A stretch of 39,255 nt of DNA. Source: an uncultured Thermoanaerobacterales bacterium (GTDB lineage: Bacteria; Bacillota; Clostridia; Christensenellales; UBA1242). The notes beneath the pieces were generated by a model, which searched no databases, was not told the DNA's origin, and worked only from the letters and a program-made list of their open reading frames with translations. The DNA lies in the NCBI GenBank assembly GCA_949840475.1, contig CATKXA010000001.1, forward strand, positions 1 through 39,255, in the 5' to 3' direction. A program made the position numbers and the translations under genes. This document shows positions 8,901 through 15,955 of the stretch, one piece after another (position 1 is the stretch's first letter; each line of letters begins with the position of its first letter).

Positions 8901-11067
8901 AAGTAGTGGTGCTGGCGATATGACTGTTAAGCTAAGCATTAATGCAAACGGAATTGAAAGCATTGAGCTTAACAATATTTATGCAGGCAATGCAAGCGAA
9001 CGCTTTGACTTAAAAATCTTATTCAATGAATTTAATGGCGTGAGCGAGGCTTTTGAGCCTGATAGTTATATTGACATTTCAAACAGCGTAGATTTGCTCA
9101 AAGCATTTATCAATACTGCACAGCTCACTGATTACCATATTGCTGGTCAAGCAAAGCTAGCAATAGTTGGTATCTCTGCTGCAAGCCTATTTATAGACGC
9201 TAGAATAAAGCTTGACGAGAACAAAGTTCCAACTATAGCTGTTAGCATAAGTAATTATCCAATAGTTGCGGGTATTACTAACGAGTTCACAAATGGCGGT
9301 ATTTCTAAAAAGCGTACTATAACAATTTACTATCATGACGGTGCACTATATCTTAAAACCTTTGATGCTAAAGTACTTGGTGCAAGCGAGTATACTAAGG
9401 TTACAAAAATCACACTTAATGATCTTGTAAACGATATGTCATACTATATGCAATGGCTTTTGGGCTTTAAAGACAATATCCAAAGCAAGATTGACGAAGC
9501 AATTAAGAAGAGTCAAGAGTATGAGGGCGAAACAGACATTAGCAATATCTTGCTTGGTTACACTTTTGAAGACAATGTACATAAGCTTCAAATCAACCTA
9601 GCAGAAATTGCTCATAACGACGACCTTGGAACGCTTTCACTTGAGCTTGGAACTAAAAATGATGAGCAAACTAAAAACAAAGAGTTTATCTATGAGCTTG
9701 GTTTAAAAGTTAATTTCTTTGGCAACTTACTCGCACTCGAAACAGATAAGGACAACAAGCTATACTTAACAGATATCTATGAGCCAGTTGACTTGACTGA
9801 GGCTATGGATTATATCAATTCTTATAGCTTTGGCTTTAATGCTGAATACAAACGTGAAGGAAATGGCGAGTTTGTTCAAACCAATGCACAAAATATAACA
9901 ATAACTTTAAATAGCGATGGCGAGCTAAGTTATTTAACAGGAGTTGTTGGTCAAGGCTTAAGCTTACCAATACTTTCTAAAGTACTAGATGACGGCAATA
10001 AAATAACTTACTATACTTTCGCCGGCTGGTACACTTCGGACGGACAAAAGTTTACTGGTAGCAGTTATCCAAAGTCTGACATTACATTGTACGCTAGATA
10101 TAATATAGACTATATTAAATATTATTATTATATTAATTATATATATAATGGAAATGTTGACTCTGTTAAAGTGCTTGAAGGCTCACTTGTTGACCTATTG
10201 ACTTTGGCAAACATGTATCAGGAGCTTGGCGACGATTATATCGAATACAGCTTTGCTGGTTGGTACTTAAACGAGAACCTTTCTGGCGAGCGAATCCATA
10301 GCTTAGAAATTAATGAAAATATTAACCTATACGCTAAGTGGAAAGAAGAAAGAAGAGTATCTAAAAAATTACTAACTATTTACGACAACGGCACACTAGT
10401 GTTTAGTGATAAACTGGTAGTTGGCGACGTTGTTAAGTTGCCTAATGGCATTGCTAAAGACGCAAACACAAAACTATATTTAAACAGCGATTATACTGAT
10501 GAATATACTTTAATCGTAATGCCAAATGAAGATTTAACACTACATGTAAGAAACAAGTATGTTTTGCATGTTGCAAGTGAACATGGAATATTGGTTGACG
10601 ATTATCTAGAACTTTATCAAGGCGAAAACTTTGAACTAGTTAACCAAAACGACTTTGTCAAAGACATATACGGCGTAAGCAAAACCACTGGAGTGTTTGT
10701 TGGTTGGTCATATGCTGGTAATATTATGCCAAACAGCGACTTAACTATTACAGCGAACTGGGACATTGATGTTAAGCAATATTTTACAGTAACTATCCAT
10801 AATGACTGGTATAGACCAGCAGGCTGGGTTACAGACGGCAACATTCAAACATCGTTTGAAAACACTATTACCTTGCAGCCTATGCTAGAGGGCTCTGAAA
10901 TAGACTTATCTGCATATTTTATGACTATCAAAGTTAAATACGGAATAAACTATACATATAAAATCACTGGTTTTTCTGAAAGCACAAAGGGTAGTGGAAC
11001 TAAAATAACAAGCATTGCTAGCTTAGATAAAAATTATGATTTGTATGCAGTATGGAAAAGAGCATAA
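5932..11067 (+). CDS. giant secreted repeat protein with InlB-type C-terminal repeats
   Basis: A 1711-residue protein with an N-terminal export signal (basic MKK, hydrophobic to ~residue 24, then SMSGGGS). Residues ~40-1300 are six diverged copies of a beta-rich unit. Each copy contains a line like n-x-LYL-x5-vkl-x-i followed by a helix-like dL-x3-l segment; the LYL/LFV landmarks fall near residues 116, 309, 503, 708, 897 and 1135, a period of about 190-240. The last ~400 residues carry Listeria-Bacteroides/InlB B-repeat units with FAGWYTSDG (~1362), FAGWYLNENL (~1440), FVGWSYAG (~1588) and final YAVWKRA. No LPXTG or C-terminal membrane segment is visible, so it is either anchored by the signal segment or released. 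Likely a cell-surface adhesin or scaffold. Ribosome site GAGGAG lies within the end of the deaminase gene. Confidence 0.8.
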   Translation: MKKFLSYIVTFVVMFFISAAVTVSMSMSGGGSLLLPSQDDTQASGSSFFNGILKTFEENKQFNVMGNLEIKTEDQVIPVSLFVNIDLEDASNIKVEGFVIANIDQKYTVEFSLYNNCLYLSFEDINVKLNINGFSELIDTLSNILGTGNQNDTSSFVEDLMPTLMGALDNLKETVTADGEKLVEITIDNLVSAQILLDKDEKLKKASLETIDLDGVSLTAVLDITFDEEIVITNPEKSIPVREFFDVYELYNLNFGSGNLFNSFDYQIGINALNSCQSLNGYAVIDNGLSMVGNLNGFVSQSFRLDFIDNQLFVNVGDIRVKLDIASLDRLPASEQTKAGIGILSSMPSISTDISIDSILSLLKQSKVCLSKNQVLLKTNLNALGINLEAEIVLALNNYEIENISIVASLEQNEFNINLCKASHQKPASIDGNKYLDVVNFVESTMENFTLSEGNIFASIEVLSGNKQYLANANIFVSAINQYFSADMNIAGDMAFDANIAMQNGRLFLRSNGTALSVETERVYQLVKFLANSNIIKNINVEDLSKLLGTSSDLVGGFDINDLKCIKTLSVDASQIKLVVDGDVFGSHSDITLIITLEDYIVSEIELMGIEIEDTKVNAKFNLYGGEVEQKYYNPNDYANLDSVVSLSEAAVKTLYQDGIKGSIYANFELFGEINELKLEYGFNFDNCNLNGYIVTNFKGLDINLYFIDGTFYANIIGLKVYVEFTEFGDLINYLSREFGLELDGFDINNLLQSLKDVDLSQIILGYIGGEKSVELNLANDITIFVNFDEFVNQVIVRVKNVYVELNVFSYDSSEIDNLNKDEFGHYSIIKDTVSAIKNTLSENQFSINAIANVYEDNMLTYNANVDLAVDMSEAFKASANVSLTGKQNISLNVNYIDSKLFVNYNKLKLSASKQSISELLALVMQMLGIDASNVGILDNVISGMDVDMSVLQSIMPSMDMKNPLNMLTVIKNISIVNNQFIITLNGDLVSSGAGDMTVKLSINANGIESIELNNIYAGNASERFDLKILFNEFNGVSEAFEPDSYIDISNSVDLLKAFINTAQLTDYHIAGQAKLAIVGISAASLFIDARIKLDENKVPTIAVSISNYPIVAGITNEFTNGGISKKRTITIYYHDGALYLKTFDAKVLGASEYTKVTKITLNDLVNDMSYYMQWLLGFKDNIQSKIDEAIKKSQEYEGETDISNILLGYTFEDNVHKLQINLAEIAHNDDLGTLSLELGTKNDEQTKNKEFIYELGLKVNFFGNLLALETDKDNKLYLTDIYEPVDLTEAMDYINSYSFGFNAEYKREGNGEFVQTNAQNITITLNSDGELSYLTGVVGQGLSLPILSKVLDDGNKITYYTFAGWYTSDGQKFTGSSYPKSDITLYARYNIDYIKYYYYINYIYNGNVDSVKVLEGSLVDLLTLANMYQELGDDYIEYSFAGWYLNENLSGERIHSLEINENINLYAKWKEERRVSKKLLTIYDNGTLVFSDKLVVGDVVKLPNGIAKDANTKLYLNSDYTDEYTLIVMPNEDLTLHVRNKYVLHVASEHGILVDDYLELYQGENFELVNQNDFVKDIYGVSKTTGVFVGWSYAGNIMPNSDLTITANWDIDVKQYFTVTIHNDWYRPAGWVTDGNIQTSFENTITLQPMLEGSEIDLSAYFMTIKVKYGINYTYKITGFSESTKGSGTKITSIASLDKNYDLYAVWKRA
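6270..9360 (+). repeat. six diverged ~200-residue protein repeats encoded within the giant gene
   Basis: Landmark segments CLYLSFEDINVKLNI, QLFVNVGDIRVKLDI, RLFLRSNGTALSVE, TFYANIIGLKVYVE, KLFVNYNKLKLSAS and ALYLKTFDAKVLGA recur at nucleotide intervals of roughly 570-710. DNA identity between copies is low, so this is an old duplication visible mainly at the protein level. The coordinates span the landmarks only; the repeat region itself is wider. Confidence 0.6.
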
Positions 11068-11072
11068 TAATA

Positions 11073-11105
11073 AAACATCCGCTTTTAAAGGTGGATGTTT
11101 TTTAT
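11073..11105 (+). terminator. intrinsic terminator after the giant gene
   Basis: AACATCC (11074-11080) pairs with GGATGTT (11093-11099) around an inner CTTT/AAAG helix, followed by a run of T. Confidence 0.8.
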
Positions 11106-11188
11106 TTGCAAAAATGTTTTAATAAATATTATGTCGTTTATTTGGTTAAAAATTTAATAAAATATTAAAATTTTACACAATTTAAACG

Positions 11189-11217
11189 TTGACAAACAAA
11201 TAATAGTATGATAATAT
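11189..11217 (+). promoter_or_regulatory. consensus promoter of tRNA-fMet
   Basis: TTGACA (11189-11194), 17-bp spacer, TAATAT (11212-11217) with a TG extended -10. Predicted start is ~9 nt before the tRNA. Confidence 0.85.
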
Positions 11218-11232
11218 AAAAAAGTTCGATAT

Positions 11233-11309
11233 CGCGGGATAGAGCAGTCCGGAAGCTCGTCGGGCTCATAACCCGAAGGTCACAGGTTCAAATCCTGTTC
11301 CCGCAACCA
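11233..11309 (+). tRNA. initiator tRNA-fMet (CAT anticodon)
   Basis: A 77-nt cloverleaf with encoded CCA. Three initiator hallmarks are visible: a C1:A72 mismatch at the end of the acceptor stem (CGCGGGA / TCCCGCA), three consecutive G:C pairs next to the anticodon loop (GGG CTCATAA CCC), and the CAT anticodon. The T-arm ACAGG-TTCAAAT-CCTGT is intact. It has its own promoter and terminator. Confidence 0.96.
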
Positions 11310-11319
11310 AAAGGCATAT

Positions 11320-11344
11320 AAGGACGCATCTTGCGTCCTTTTTG
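11320..11344 (+). terminator. terminator of tRNA-fMet
   Basis: AGGACGCA (11321-11328) pairs with TGCGTCCT (11332-11339), followed by TTTTT. Confidence 0.85.
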
Positions 11345-11802
11345 CATGTCTTGGACTTGGTCATTTATGAAAATAAACTCCCGTCGTCCTCGCATTTAAA
11401 AGAACACAATCTGCAAACCTTCTCAGCCTTTTGGCAAGCCGATGAAATTGAGCTGTAAATTTTAGATTAATACATGAACCAAATAAGAAAACTCAGCTAT
11501 TAGCTGGGTTTTTCTTTTGTTTGGTTTGCAGATAGGTTTTGGCGTAAAACGAGTTACACGTACGATACTTATGAACCTAATATATAGTTTGTAGAACAAA
11601 GAGTAGCAGATTTGATTATATTTTGGAGATAAAGTTTTATAATTAATATTTAATTTTTATTTATGCTCATTAGAAAGTAGTAGTATTTATAACTGGAACA
11701 GACATAATTAGTTTTTAGTTCTTGATCGTCGACAAAATTCTTATAAAAACGCGTAAAAACATATAATTAACTCTAATCTTTATCGTTATGATTTTTAGGG
11801 TT
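11345..11802. other. gene-poor AT-rich stretch
   Basis: No convincing gene is present. The first ~115 bp can be read in one frame that starts inside the tRNA and ends at a TAA (11456-11458), with a protein-like C-terminus (FWQADEIEL) but no start or ribosome site. A good hairpin terminator follows at 11490. From 11515 to 11802 I see only AT-rich sequence with short broken frames. Confidence 0.5.
11490..11515 (+). terminator. orphan intrinsic terminator
   Basis: AACTCAGCT (11490-11498) pairs with AGCTGGGTT (11502-11510; one G:T pair), followed by TTTC and more T. No intact gene lies just upstream, which suggests a lost gene or readthrough from the tRNA. Confidence 0.6.
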
Positions 11803-11831
11803 TTGTAATGCGAAATTTCATATGTTATAAT
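11803..11831 (+). promoter_or_regulatory. promoter upstream of the SHOCT fragment
   Basis: TTGTAA (11803-11808), 17-bp spacer, TATAAT (11826-11831) with a TG extended -10, followed by an AAAAGGGAG ribosome-site-like sequence at 11838-11846. Confidence 0.6.
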
Positions 11832-11857
11832 AAATAAAAAAGGGAGTCTACGAATAA

Positions 11858-11971
11858 AGGTATACTTATAAAAAATTTCAACAACTCCAAAGACTCTCAC
11901 TGCTTCATAAAGATGGGATAATAACAGATGAAGAATTTAGCAGAATGAAATCAGATATTTTAAACGATTAA
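11858..11971 (+). pseudogene. SHOCT-domain fragment without a start codon
   Basis: The frame from 11858 reads RYTYKK, then LQRLSLLHKDGIITDEEF, and ends MKSDILND before TAA. The core matches the SHOCT (short C-terminal) domain pattern L-x2-L-x2-L-x2-dGiITdEEF-x3-K-x2-L, which ends many Firmicute membrane and phage-linked proteins. An in-frame TAA stands at 11855 and no ATG, GTG or TTG is available before the domain. A promoter, a ribosome-like site and a terminator still flank it. The likely reading is the remnant of a deleted or frameshifted gene, or a peptide using an unusual start. Confidence 0.55.
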
Positions 11972-11975
11972 TCAG

Positions 11976-12006
11976 AACACACCATAATAGGTGTGTTTTA
12001 TTTTTA
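11976..12006 (+). terminator. terminator after the SHOCT fragment
   Basis: AACACACC (11976-11983) pairs with GGTGTGTT (11990-11997), followed by TTATTTTT. Confidence 0.8.
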
Positions 12007-12073
12007 CCTATAAACTAGTTTGACAAAGATGTTAAAAGGTTTTATATTTAAAGAAATAGATATTGGAGAAAAT

Positions 12074-12784
12074 ATGGTTCAAGGAATAGTTTTTACAGTT
12101 ACTGCTGTTATATGTTTGGCTCTCATGATTGCATTTTTGGTAGTTAGGATAAAAAGGGGAGCAAATGATTTGTCTGTTTGTTTAAAGACAATGGCGTCGC
12201 TTGTGTTTGTGTTTGGGGCTTTGATTGCTATATATTTGAGTGGCTTGTTTTTAGCAAATATTTTAATTGTGATGGGTCTTATTTGTGCAATGCTTGGGGA
12301 CGTGGCTCTTGATTTAAAGTACACTCACGTTGATTATAAAAAGCAATACCTTAATGCTGGAATGGTGTGTTTTTGCTTGAGCAATGTGTTTTACATTATT
12401 GCAATCAGTTTTATGTTTAATTCCGCACAAAACTTTTGGCTTTTTGCGGGTGGAATGGTGCTTGTGGCACTAGTGTTTGCAATAATAGTATTTCTTATGG
12501 CAAAGCCACTAAAGCTTGATTTTAGCGGTTTTAAAGCGCTTACATTTGTTTATTCATTTCTAGTAAGCCTTACCAGTTTTTTGAGCCTTGGCATTTGCTT
12601 TTTTGTAAGCGGGTTTGCAATTTTTGCATGTGGGGCAATACTTGTTTTAATTTCAGATTTAGTGTTATCTCTTATGTACTTTGGTGGCAAAGATAACAGC
12701 AAAGTTTTATGTATTGTGAACCATAGTTTATATTACATTGGTCAGCTACTAATCGTTGCATATTTGTTCTTTCAAATGGTATAA
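12074..12784 (+). CDS. YhhN/TMEM86-like membrane protein (lysoplasmalogenase family)
   Basis: This 236-residue protein has about eight hydrophobic segments. The pattern MLGDVALDLKY followed by a G-x3-F-x6-FY segment, and later LISDLVLSLMYF followed by NHSLYYIGQLLI, matches the YhhN family, whose studied members hydrolyse the vinyl-ether bond of lysoplasmalogens. Plasmalogens are common in anaerobic Clostridia, so the role fits. The His usually seen in the middle motif appears as Asn (CLSNVFYI). The frame extends to a TTG at 12020, but GGAG (12065-12068) with a 5-nt spacer supports the ATG at 12074. A terminator follows immediately. Confidence 0.65.
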   Translation: MVQGIVFTVTAVICLALMIAFLVVRIKRGANDLSVCLKTMASLVFVFGALIAIYLSGLFLANILIVMGLICAMLGDVALDLKYTHVDYKKQYLNAGMVCFCLSNVFYIIAISFMFNSAQNFWLFAGGMVLVALVFAIIVFLMAKPLKLDFSGFKALTFVYSFLVSLTSFLSLGICFFVSGFAIFACGAILVLISDLVLSLMYFGGKDNSKVLCIVNHSLYYIGQLLIVAYLFFQMV

Positions 12785-12812
12785 AAAAACCGCTCAACGA
12801 AGCGGTTTTTTT
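12785..12812. terminator. bidirectional intrinsic terminator
   Basis: AAAAACCGCT (12785-12794) pairs with AGCGGTTTTT (12801-12810). It separates the convergent YhhN-like gene and the hydrolase gene. Confidence 0.9.
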
Positions 12813-12826
12813 ATTGATTTTTTATA

Positions 12827-13711
12827 TTAGTTATCTTTTAGAAACTTTAGTATGTCGTTATAAACTTCAGCTTTGTTTGTTTCGTTTAATATTTCGTGGC
12901 GACCTTCGTCATAGAGTTTTATTTTTGCGTTTACTCCATTTTTTAGGTAAAGCTCATGCAAAGACTTTACATATTTGCCGTAATTTCCTACGGGGTCTTT
13001 AGTGCCGGCAACAAGCAAGATGCTTTTATCTTTACTTATATTTTTAATGCCAGAGTTTAAATTTTTGAGGGCATTGAACATAGATTTATAAAAGCTATAT
13101 GGAAAACTCTTTCCACAGTACTCATCTTGCAAGTATTCGTCAAATATTTGCTTGTCGCGAGTGAGCCAGTTCCCGTTTTCAAACTTCTTAGCAAAAGCTT
13201 TAAAGCTTAGTCTTTCTACGGCATAGGCTTTATTTTCTTTATTTCCAAAAAGGCTTGCAAGGTTGGAAAGTGAACTTGCCATTTTGTAAATTAGACTATC
13301 GCCATTAGAAGTTCCGACTAAAACGTACTTTTTTGGAACGGAAAGTACTTGCACAAGTTTTTGCGTTAAAAACGAGCCGTAAGAGTGACCAATGATATAT
13401 ATAGGTAGGTTATAAGTTTTGTCTAAGTAGTCGCATATTAGTTTTTGATCTTTAATTGTATTGTTAAATATATCGCCTGTATCGTAGCCCTGTTTCAATG
13501 GGGACACTGCACTATGCCCGTGACCTCTAAGGTCGCTAACAAAAACAATAAACCCTGCATCTGTTAAAAACTCAGCAAAATGTTTATACCTTAGTCCATG
13601 CTCTTGCATTCCGTGAATTATTTGCACAACGCCGATTGGCTCAGTATTAGGAGTAAATAAGTAGCAGTTAAGCTTTGTATCCTTATAGCCTGTGAAAGTA
13701 AAATTTTCCAT
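12827..13711 (-). CDS. alpha/beta hydrolase, monoacylglycerol-lipase/S33 type
   Basis: This 294-residue cytoplasmic hydrolase has HGMQEHGLRY (residues ~33-42) forming the oxyanion-hole loop, SDLRGHGHS (59-67), the nucleophile elbow GHSYGS with Ser110, and the remaining triad residues Asp239 (AGTKDPVG) and His272 (DEGRHEI). The layout matches Hydrolase_4/serine aminopeptidase proteins such as monoacylglycerol lipases; the natural ester is unknown. Its ATG overlaps the stop of the upstream LysR gene in a TAATG junction, with AAGGAG 8 nt upstream, so the two are translationally coupled and the regulator probably controls this gene. Confidence 0.9.
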   Translation of the reverse strand: MENFTFTGYKDTKLNCYLFTPNTEPIGVVQIIHGMQEHGLRYKHFAEFLTDAGFIVFVSDLRGHGHSAVSPLKQGYDTGDIFNNTIKDQKLICDYLDKTYNLPIYIIGHSYGSFLTQKLVQVLSVPKKYVLVGTSNGDSLIYKMASSLSNLASLFGNKENKAYAVERLSFKAFAKKFENGNWLTRDKQIFDEYLQDEYCGKSFPYSFYKSMFNALKNLNSGIKNISKDKSILLVAGTKDPVGNYGKYVKSLHELYLKNGVNAKIKLYDEGRHEILNETNKAEVYNDILKFLKDN

Positions 13712-14598
13712 TATTTAATCTCCTTTTTTATAAGGTTAATAAACTTAAGCTTAGCTGGGTTGGTTTGGTTTTTGTCATGTACAATGCTGATGATACGTTT
13801 TTCCATAATAAAGTCAGTGTTTAGTATGAATAATTCTTCGTTTGACAGCTCTTTTTTAAAGTAATCAGCGTTAACAACGCCAACAGCTATACCGCGTTTA
13901 ATAAGGTCGATAACAAGCCCATAGTTTTCCATTTCATATTTTGGGGTAAGATATATGCCAAACTGATTAAAATAGCTGTCAATATTTTGCCTTGAGGTGT
14001 GGTCGGTACCAATTAGGGCAAGAGGAAGTCTGGCAAAGCCCTCTTTTGTTAGAGGATTCTTAATAAATTTGTTATAGAACTTTTTGTTTCCAACAACGCT
14101 GTAATTAACCTCAAATGATGTTACGACAGTGGAGTCTACTGGCAATGTTTGGCTGTCTAGAATTATTAGGTCAAGCTCGTTATTTTTTAGCTGAGTTATT
14201 AGATTGTTCTCATTGTCGCGGTTGACTTTAATTTCAACATTTGGGTGTGCCTGTGTGAACTCGTTTAAGCTATTGCTTAAAAGTATTGTTATATTAGAAG
14301 TCGTTGTTCCTATTCTGAGTGCCCCGTCCTTTAGCTTTTTTATATTATGAAAATATGAATATAGGTCGTTCATTTCGCTGATTAGTGGAAGAACTTTCTG
14401 GTAAATATGCTTACCCTCATAAGTAAGCTCAACACCTTTGTTCTTTCGTATAAATAGTTTGCCCCCAAGCTCGCTTTCGAGCATTTTGATGCTTTTTGTT
14501 ATCGCTGGTTGCGAAATAAATAAGCTTTCCGAAGCCTTTGTAATATTACCGTGCTTGGCGACAGCTATAAAAATATTGAATAAATTGAGGTTTGCCAT
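13711..14598 (-). CDS. LysR-family transcriptional regulator
   Basis: This 295-residue protein has a typical LysR N-terminal winged helix-turn-helix (ITKASESLFISQPAITKSIK, residues ~19-38, then ESELGGKLFIRKNKGVELT) and a two-lobe ligand-binding domain of periplasmic-binding-protein type (~90-290). It is first in a two-gene operon with the alpha/beta hydrolase and is divergent from the gene at 14694. The 95-bp divergent region is a likely site of autoregulation. No clear ribosome site lies close to the ATG; GGTGG is about 14 nt away. Confidence 0.93.
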   Translation of the reverse strand: MANLNLFNIFIAVAKHGNITKASESLFISQPAITKSIKMLESELGGKLFIRKNKGVELTYEGKHIYQKVLPLISEMNDLYSYFHNIKKLKDGALRIGTTTSNITILLSNSLNEFTQAHPNVEIKVNRDNENNLITQLKNNELDLIILDSQTLPVDSTVVTSFEVNYSVVGNKKFYNKFIKNPLTKEGFARLPLALIGTDHTSRQNIDSYFNQFGIYLTPKYEMENYGLVIDLIKRGIAVGVVNADYFKKELSNEELFILNTDFIMEKRIISIVHDKNQTNPAKLKFINLIKKEIK

Positions 14599-14633
14599 AA
14601 CTACAGATTATTACCACCATAAAAACTATATAT

Positions 14634-14662
14634 TTTACATTATAACAGCACCTATGTATAAT
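14634..14662 (+). promoter_or_regulatory. promoter of the gene at 14694
   Basis: TTTACA (14634-14639), 17-bp spacer, TATAAT (14657-14662). GGGAGG lies before the ATG. Confidence 0.75.
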
Positions 14663-14693
14663 AGCAAGTGAAAATGAATGAGGGAGGAAAGTT

Positions 14694-15032
14694 ATGGAGC
14701 AAATTAATATTGATTTTCAAATTTTGGGTTTTGTGTTTAATAGACTAAGAGCTCAAGAGGGAGTTGAACTAGGAACAGTTACAAGCATGCTAGACAGCAA
14801 AGCAATCTTTAAAATACTATTCAATTCCAATTATAAAAAAGATATGGGCATTGAACTAACTGAGTTAGAAACATCTGTTTGGAACGAGGTTGGAAGCTAT
14901 ATAAGAATGTTTGTAAGGCAAAAGTATGAAGAGGCAAAAGCGAGCTTAAATTTTGACAAATTGCCTTTTGAAAACATGTCAAACAAGACAAGCAAGGACT
15001 ATGTTGTTAAGAGGCAAATACGTTTAGTATAA
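14694..15032 (+). CDS. small cytoplasmic protein of unknown function
   Basis: The product is 112 residues, mostly helical by composition, with no signal or membrane segment. It begins MEQINIDFQILGFVFN and has a basic C-terminus (KDYVVKRQIRLV). I recognise no family. A strong ribosome site (GGGAGG), a good promoter and a terminator directly after the stop show it is a real single-gene unit. It is divergent from the LysR gene, so it may be part of that regulon. Confidence 0.65.
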   Translation: MEQINIDFQILGFVFNRLRAQEGVELGTVTSMLDSKAIFKILFNSNYKKDMGIELTELETSVWNEVGSYIRMFVRQKYEEAKASLNFDKLPFENMSNKTSKDYVVKRQIRLV

Positions 15033-15034
15033 AT

Positions 15035-15066
15035 AAAAAAAGGAATTTTAAATTCCTTTTTTTTGT
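15035..15066. terminator. bidirectional intrinsic terminator
   Basis: AAAAGGAATTT (15038-15048) and AAATTCCTTTT (15050-15060) form an A/T-flanked hairpin between the convergent genes ending at 15032 and 15067. Confidence 0.85.
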
Positions 15067-15873
15067 TTAGTTACTTTTAGTTTCTAGTGCTTTATAAAGC
15101 TCACTAGTGGATACTATTTTGATTCCCATTTTTTCAATATCGGCAATTGTGTCCTTAATAGCATTTGCTGTGTTTTGACCGCCATGTGAGCCAACATGTC
15201 CAATAACTATTGCATAACCATTTTCTTGTGCCATTTTTGCACCCTCGAGCAAGTGATGCTTAACGCCCTCGTAGCTTCTATTGCCTTCTGGTTCTAAAAA
15301 CTCGCTTCTACCAAGATAGACAATATTCTTTTCTTTTGCGACCTTGTCACAAGTGGTGTTTAAATGGGTTCGGCTATCTACAAAGAATAGGTCATGCTCT
15401 TTTGCATAGTCATAGATATATGATACTGTTTTAGGGTTTTGACAGACGCCAGAGCCAATATGGATATTAAAGCCTTTGGCTCCGTCAACACTCTTTAGTG
15501 CCTTTTCTAGTTTTTCATAAACTACTTCCTTTGAGTCGTAACTGCCAATATAGTAGTTTCCGTACCAATGAAATGGTAAGTTTACATGTGCCTGCATAGG
15601 CATGTGCAATATTATTTCTTTTCCTGCCTTTTTAGCCATTTCTACATTGAGTGTTGTGTTGTCAACGTCGGGCATGATTGCACAAGTGATAGGTGCATCA
15701 ATAGACAGCATTGTTTCAACGCCAGATTGCTCAAAGCCACCAAAGTCATCAATAATAATAGCTAGCATTGGCTGACTATTGTCTGCTTTTGCAACCAAAG
15801 AGTTTATAGGGGCAGATATAAAGCCCGCAATTGTTAAAATAATAAAATTTAAACATACAATAAACTTTTTCAT
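15067..15873 (-). CDS. divergent polysaccharide deacetylase (DUF610/YibQ type), secreted
   Basis: This 268-residue protein has a signal peptide (MKKFIVCLNFIILTIAGFIS, cleavage probably near LVAKA) and matches the divergent polysaccharide deacetylase family. The landmarks are LAIIIDDFGGF (~38-48), ITCAIMPD, EIILHMPMQAH, GFNIHIGSGV, FFVDSRTHLNT and VIGHVGSHG. The conserved Asp, His and Glu residues of the NodB-like fold are present, so it probably removes acetyl groups from a wall or surface polysaccharide outside the membrane. The upstream sequence has a sigma-G-like promoter only 5 nt before the ATG and no ribosome site, which points to forespore expression and a leaderless transcript. Confidence 0.88.
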   Translation of the reverse strand: MKKFIVCLNFIILTIAGFISAPINSLVAKADNSQPMLAIIIDDFGGFEQSGVETMLSIDAPITCAIMPDVDNTTLNVEMAKKAGKEIILHMPMQAHVNLPFHWYGNYYIGSYDSKEVVYEKLEKALKSVDGAKGFNIHIGSGVCQNPKTVSYIYDYAKEHDLFFVDSRTHLNTTCDKVAKEKNIVYLGRSEFLEPEGNRSYEGVKHHLLEGAKMAQENGYAIVIGHVGSHGGQNTANAIKDTIADIEKMGIKIVSTSELYKALETKSN

Positions 15874-15878
15874 ACCAG

Positions 15879-15908
15879 TAGTATGCTATGTTTATATATG
15901 TTTTATAC
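15879..15908 (-). promoter_or_regulatory. sigma-G-like promoter of the deacetylase gene
   Basis: Minus strand: GTATA (15904-15908), 18-bp spacer, CATACTA (15879-15885). Both boxes and the spacing fit the Bacillus sigma-G consensus. Only 5 nt separate the -10 from the ATG (15873). Confidence 0.6.
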
Positions 15909-15920
15909 ATTGACCTTTGT

Positions 15921-15949
15921 TTGACAAAAATATTTGTTAATAGTATAGT
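15921..15949 (+). promoter_or_regulatory. promoter of recD2 placed at the start codon
   Basis: TTGACA (15921-15926), 17-bp spacer, TATAGT (15944-15949). Only 6 nt separate the -10 from the ATG at 15956, so the predicted transcript begins at or next to the start codon. Confidence 0.75.
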
Positions 15950-15955
15950 AGGCAT

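Noticed and set aside
11715..11900. 61-codon minus-strand ORF in the gene-poor stretch
   Set aside because: No ribosome site and an AT-biased composition; it lies opposite the promoter and SHOCT fragment on the other strand.
12020..12073. Upstream TTG start for the YhhN-like gene
   Set aside because: It has no ribosome site; GGAG with a 5-nt spacer marks the ATG at 12074, which gives the normal N-terminal membrane helix.
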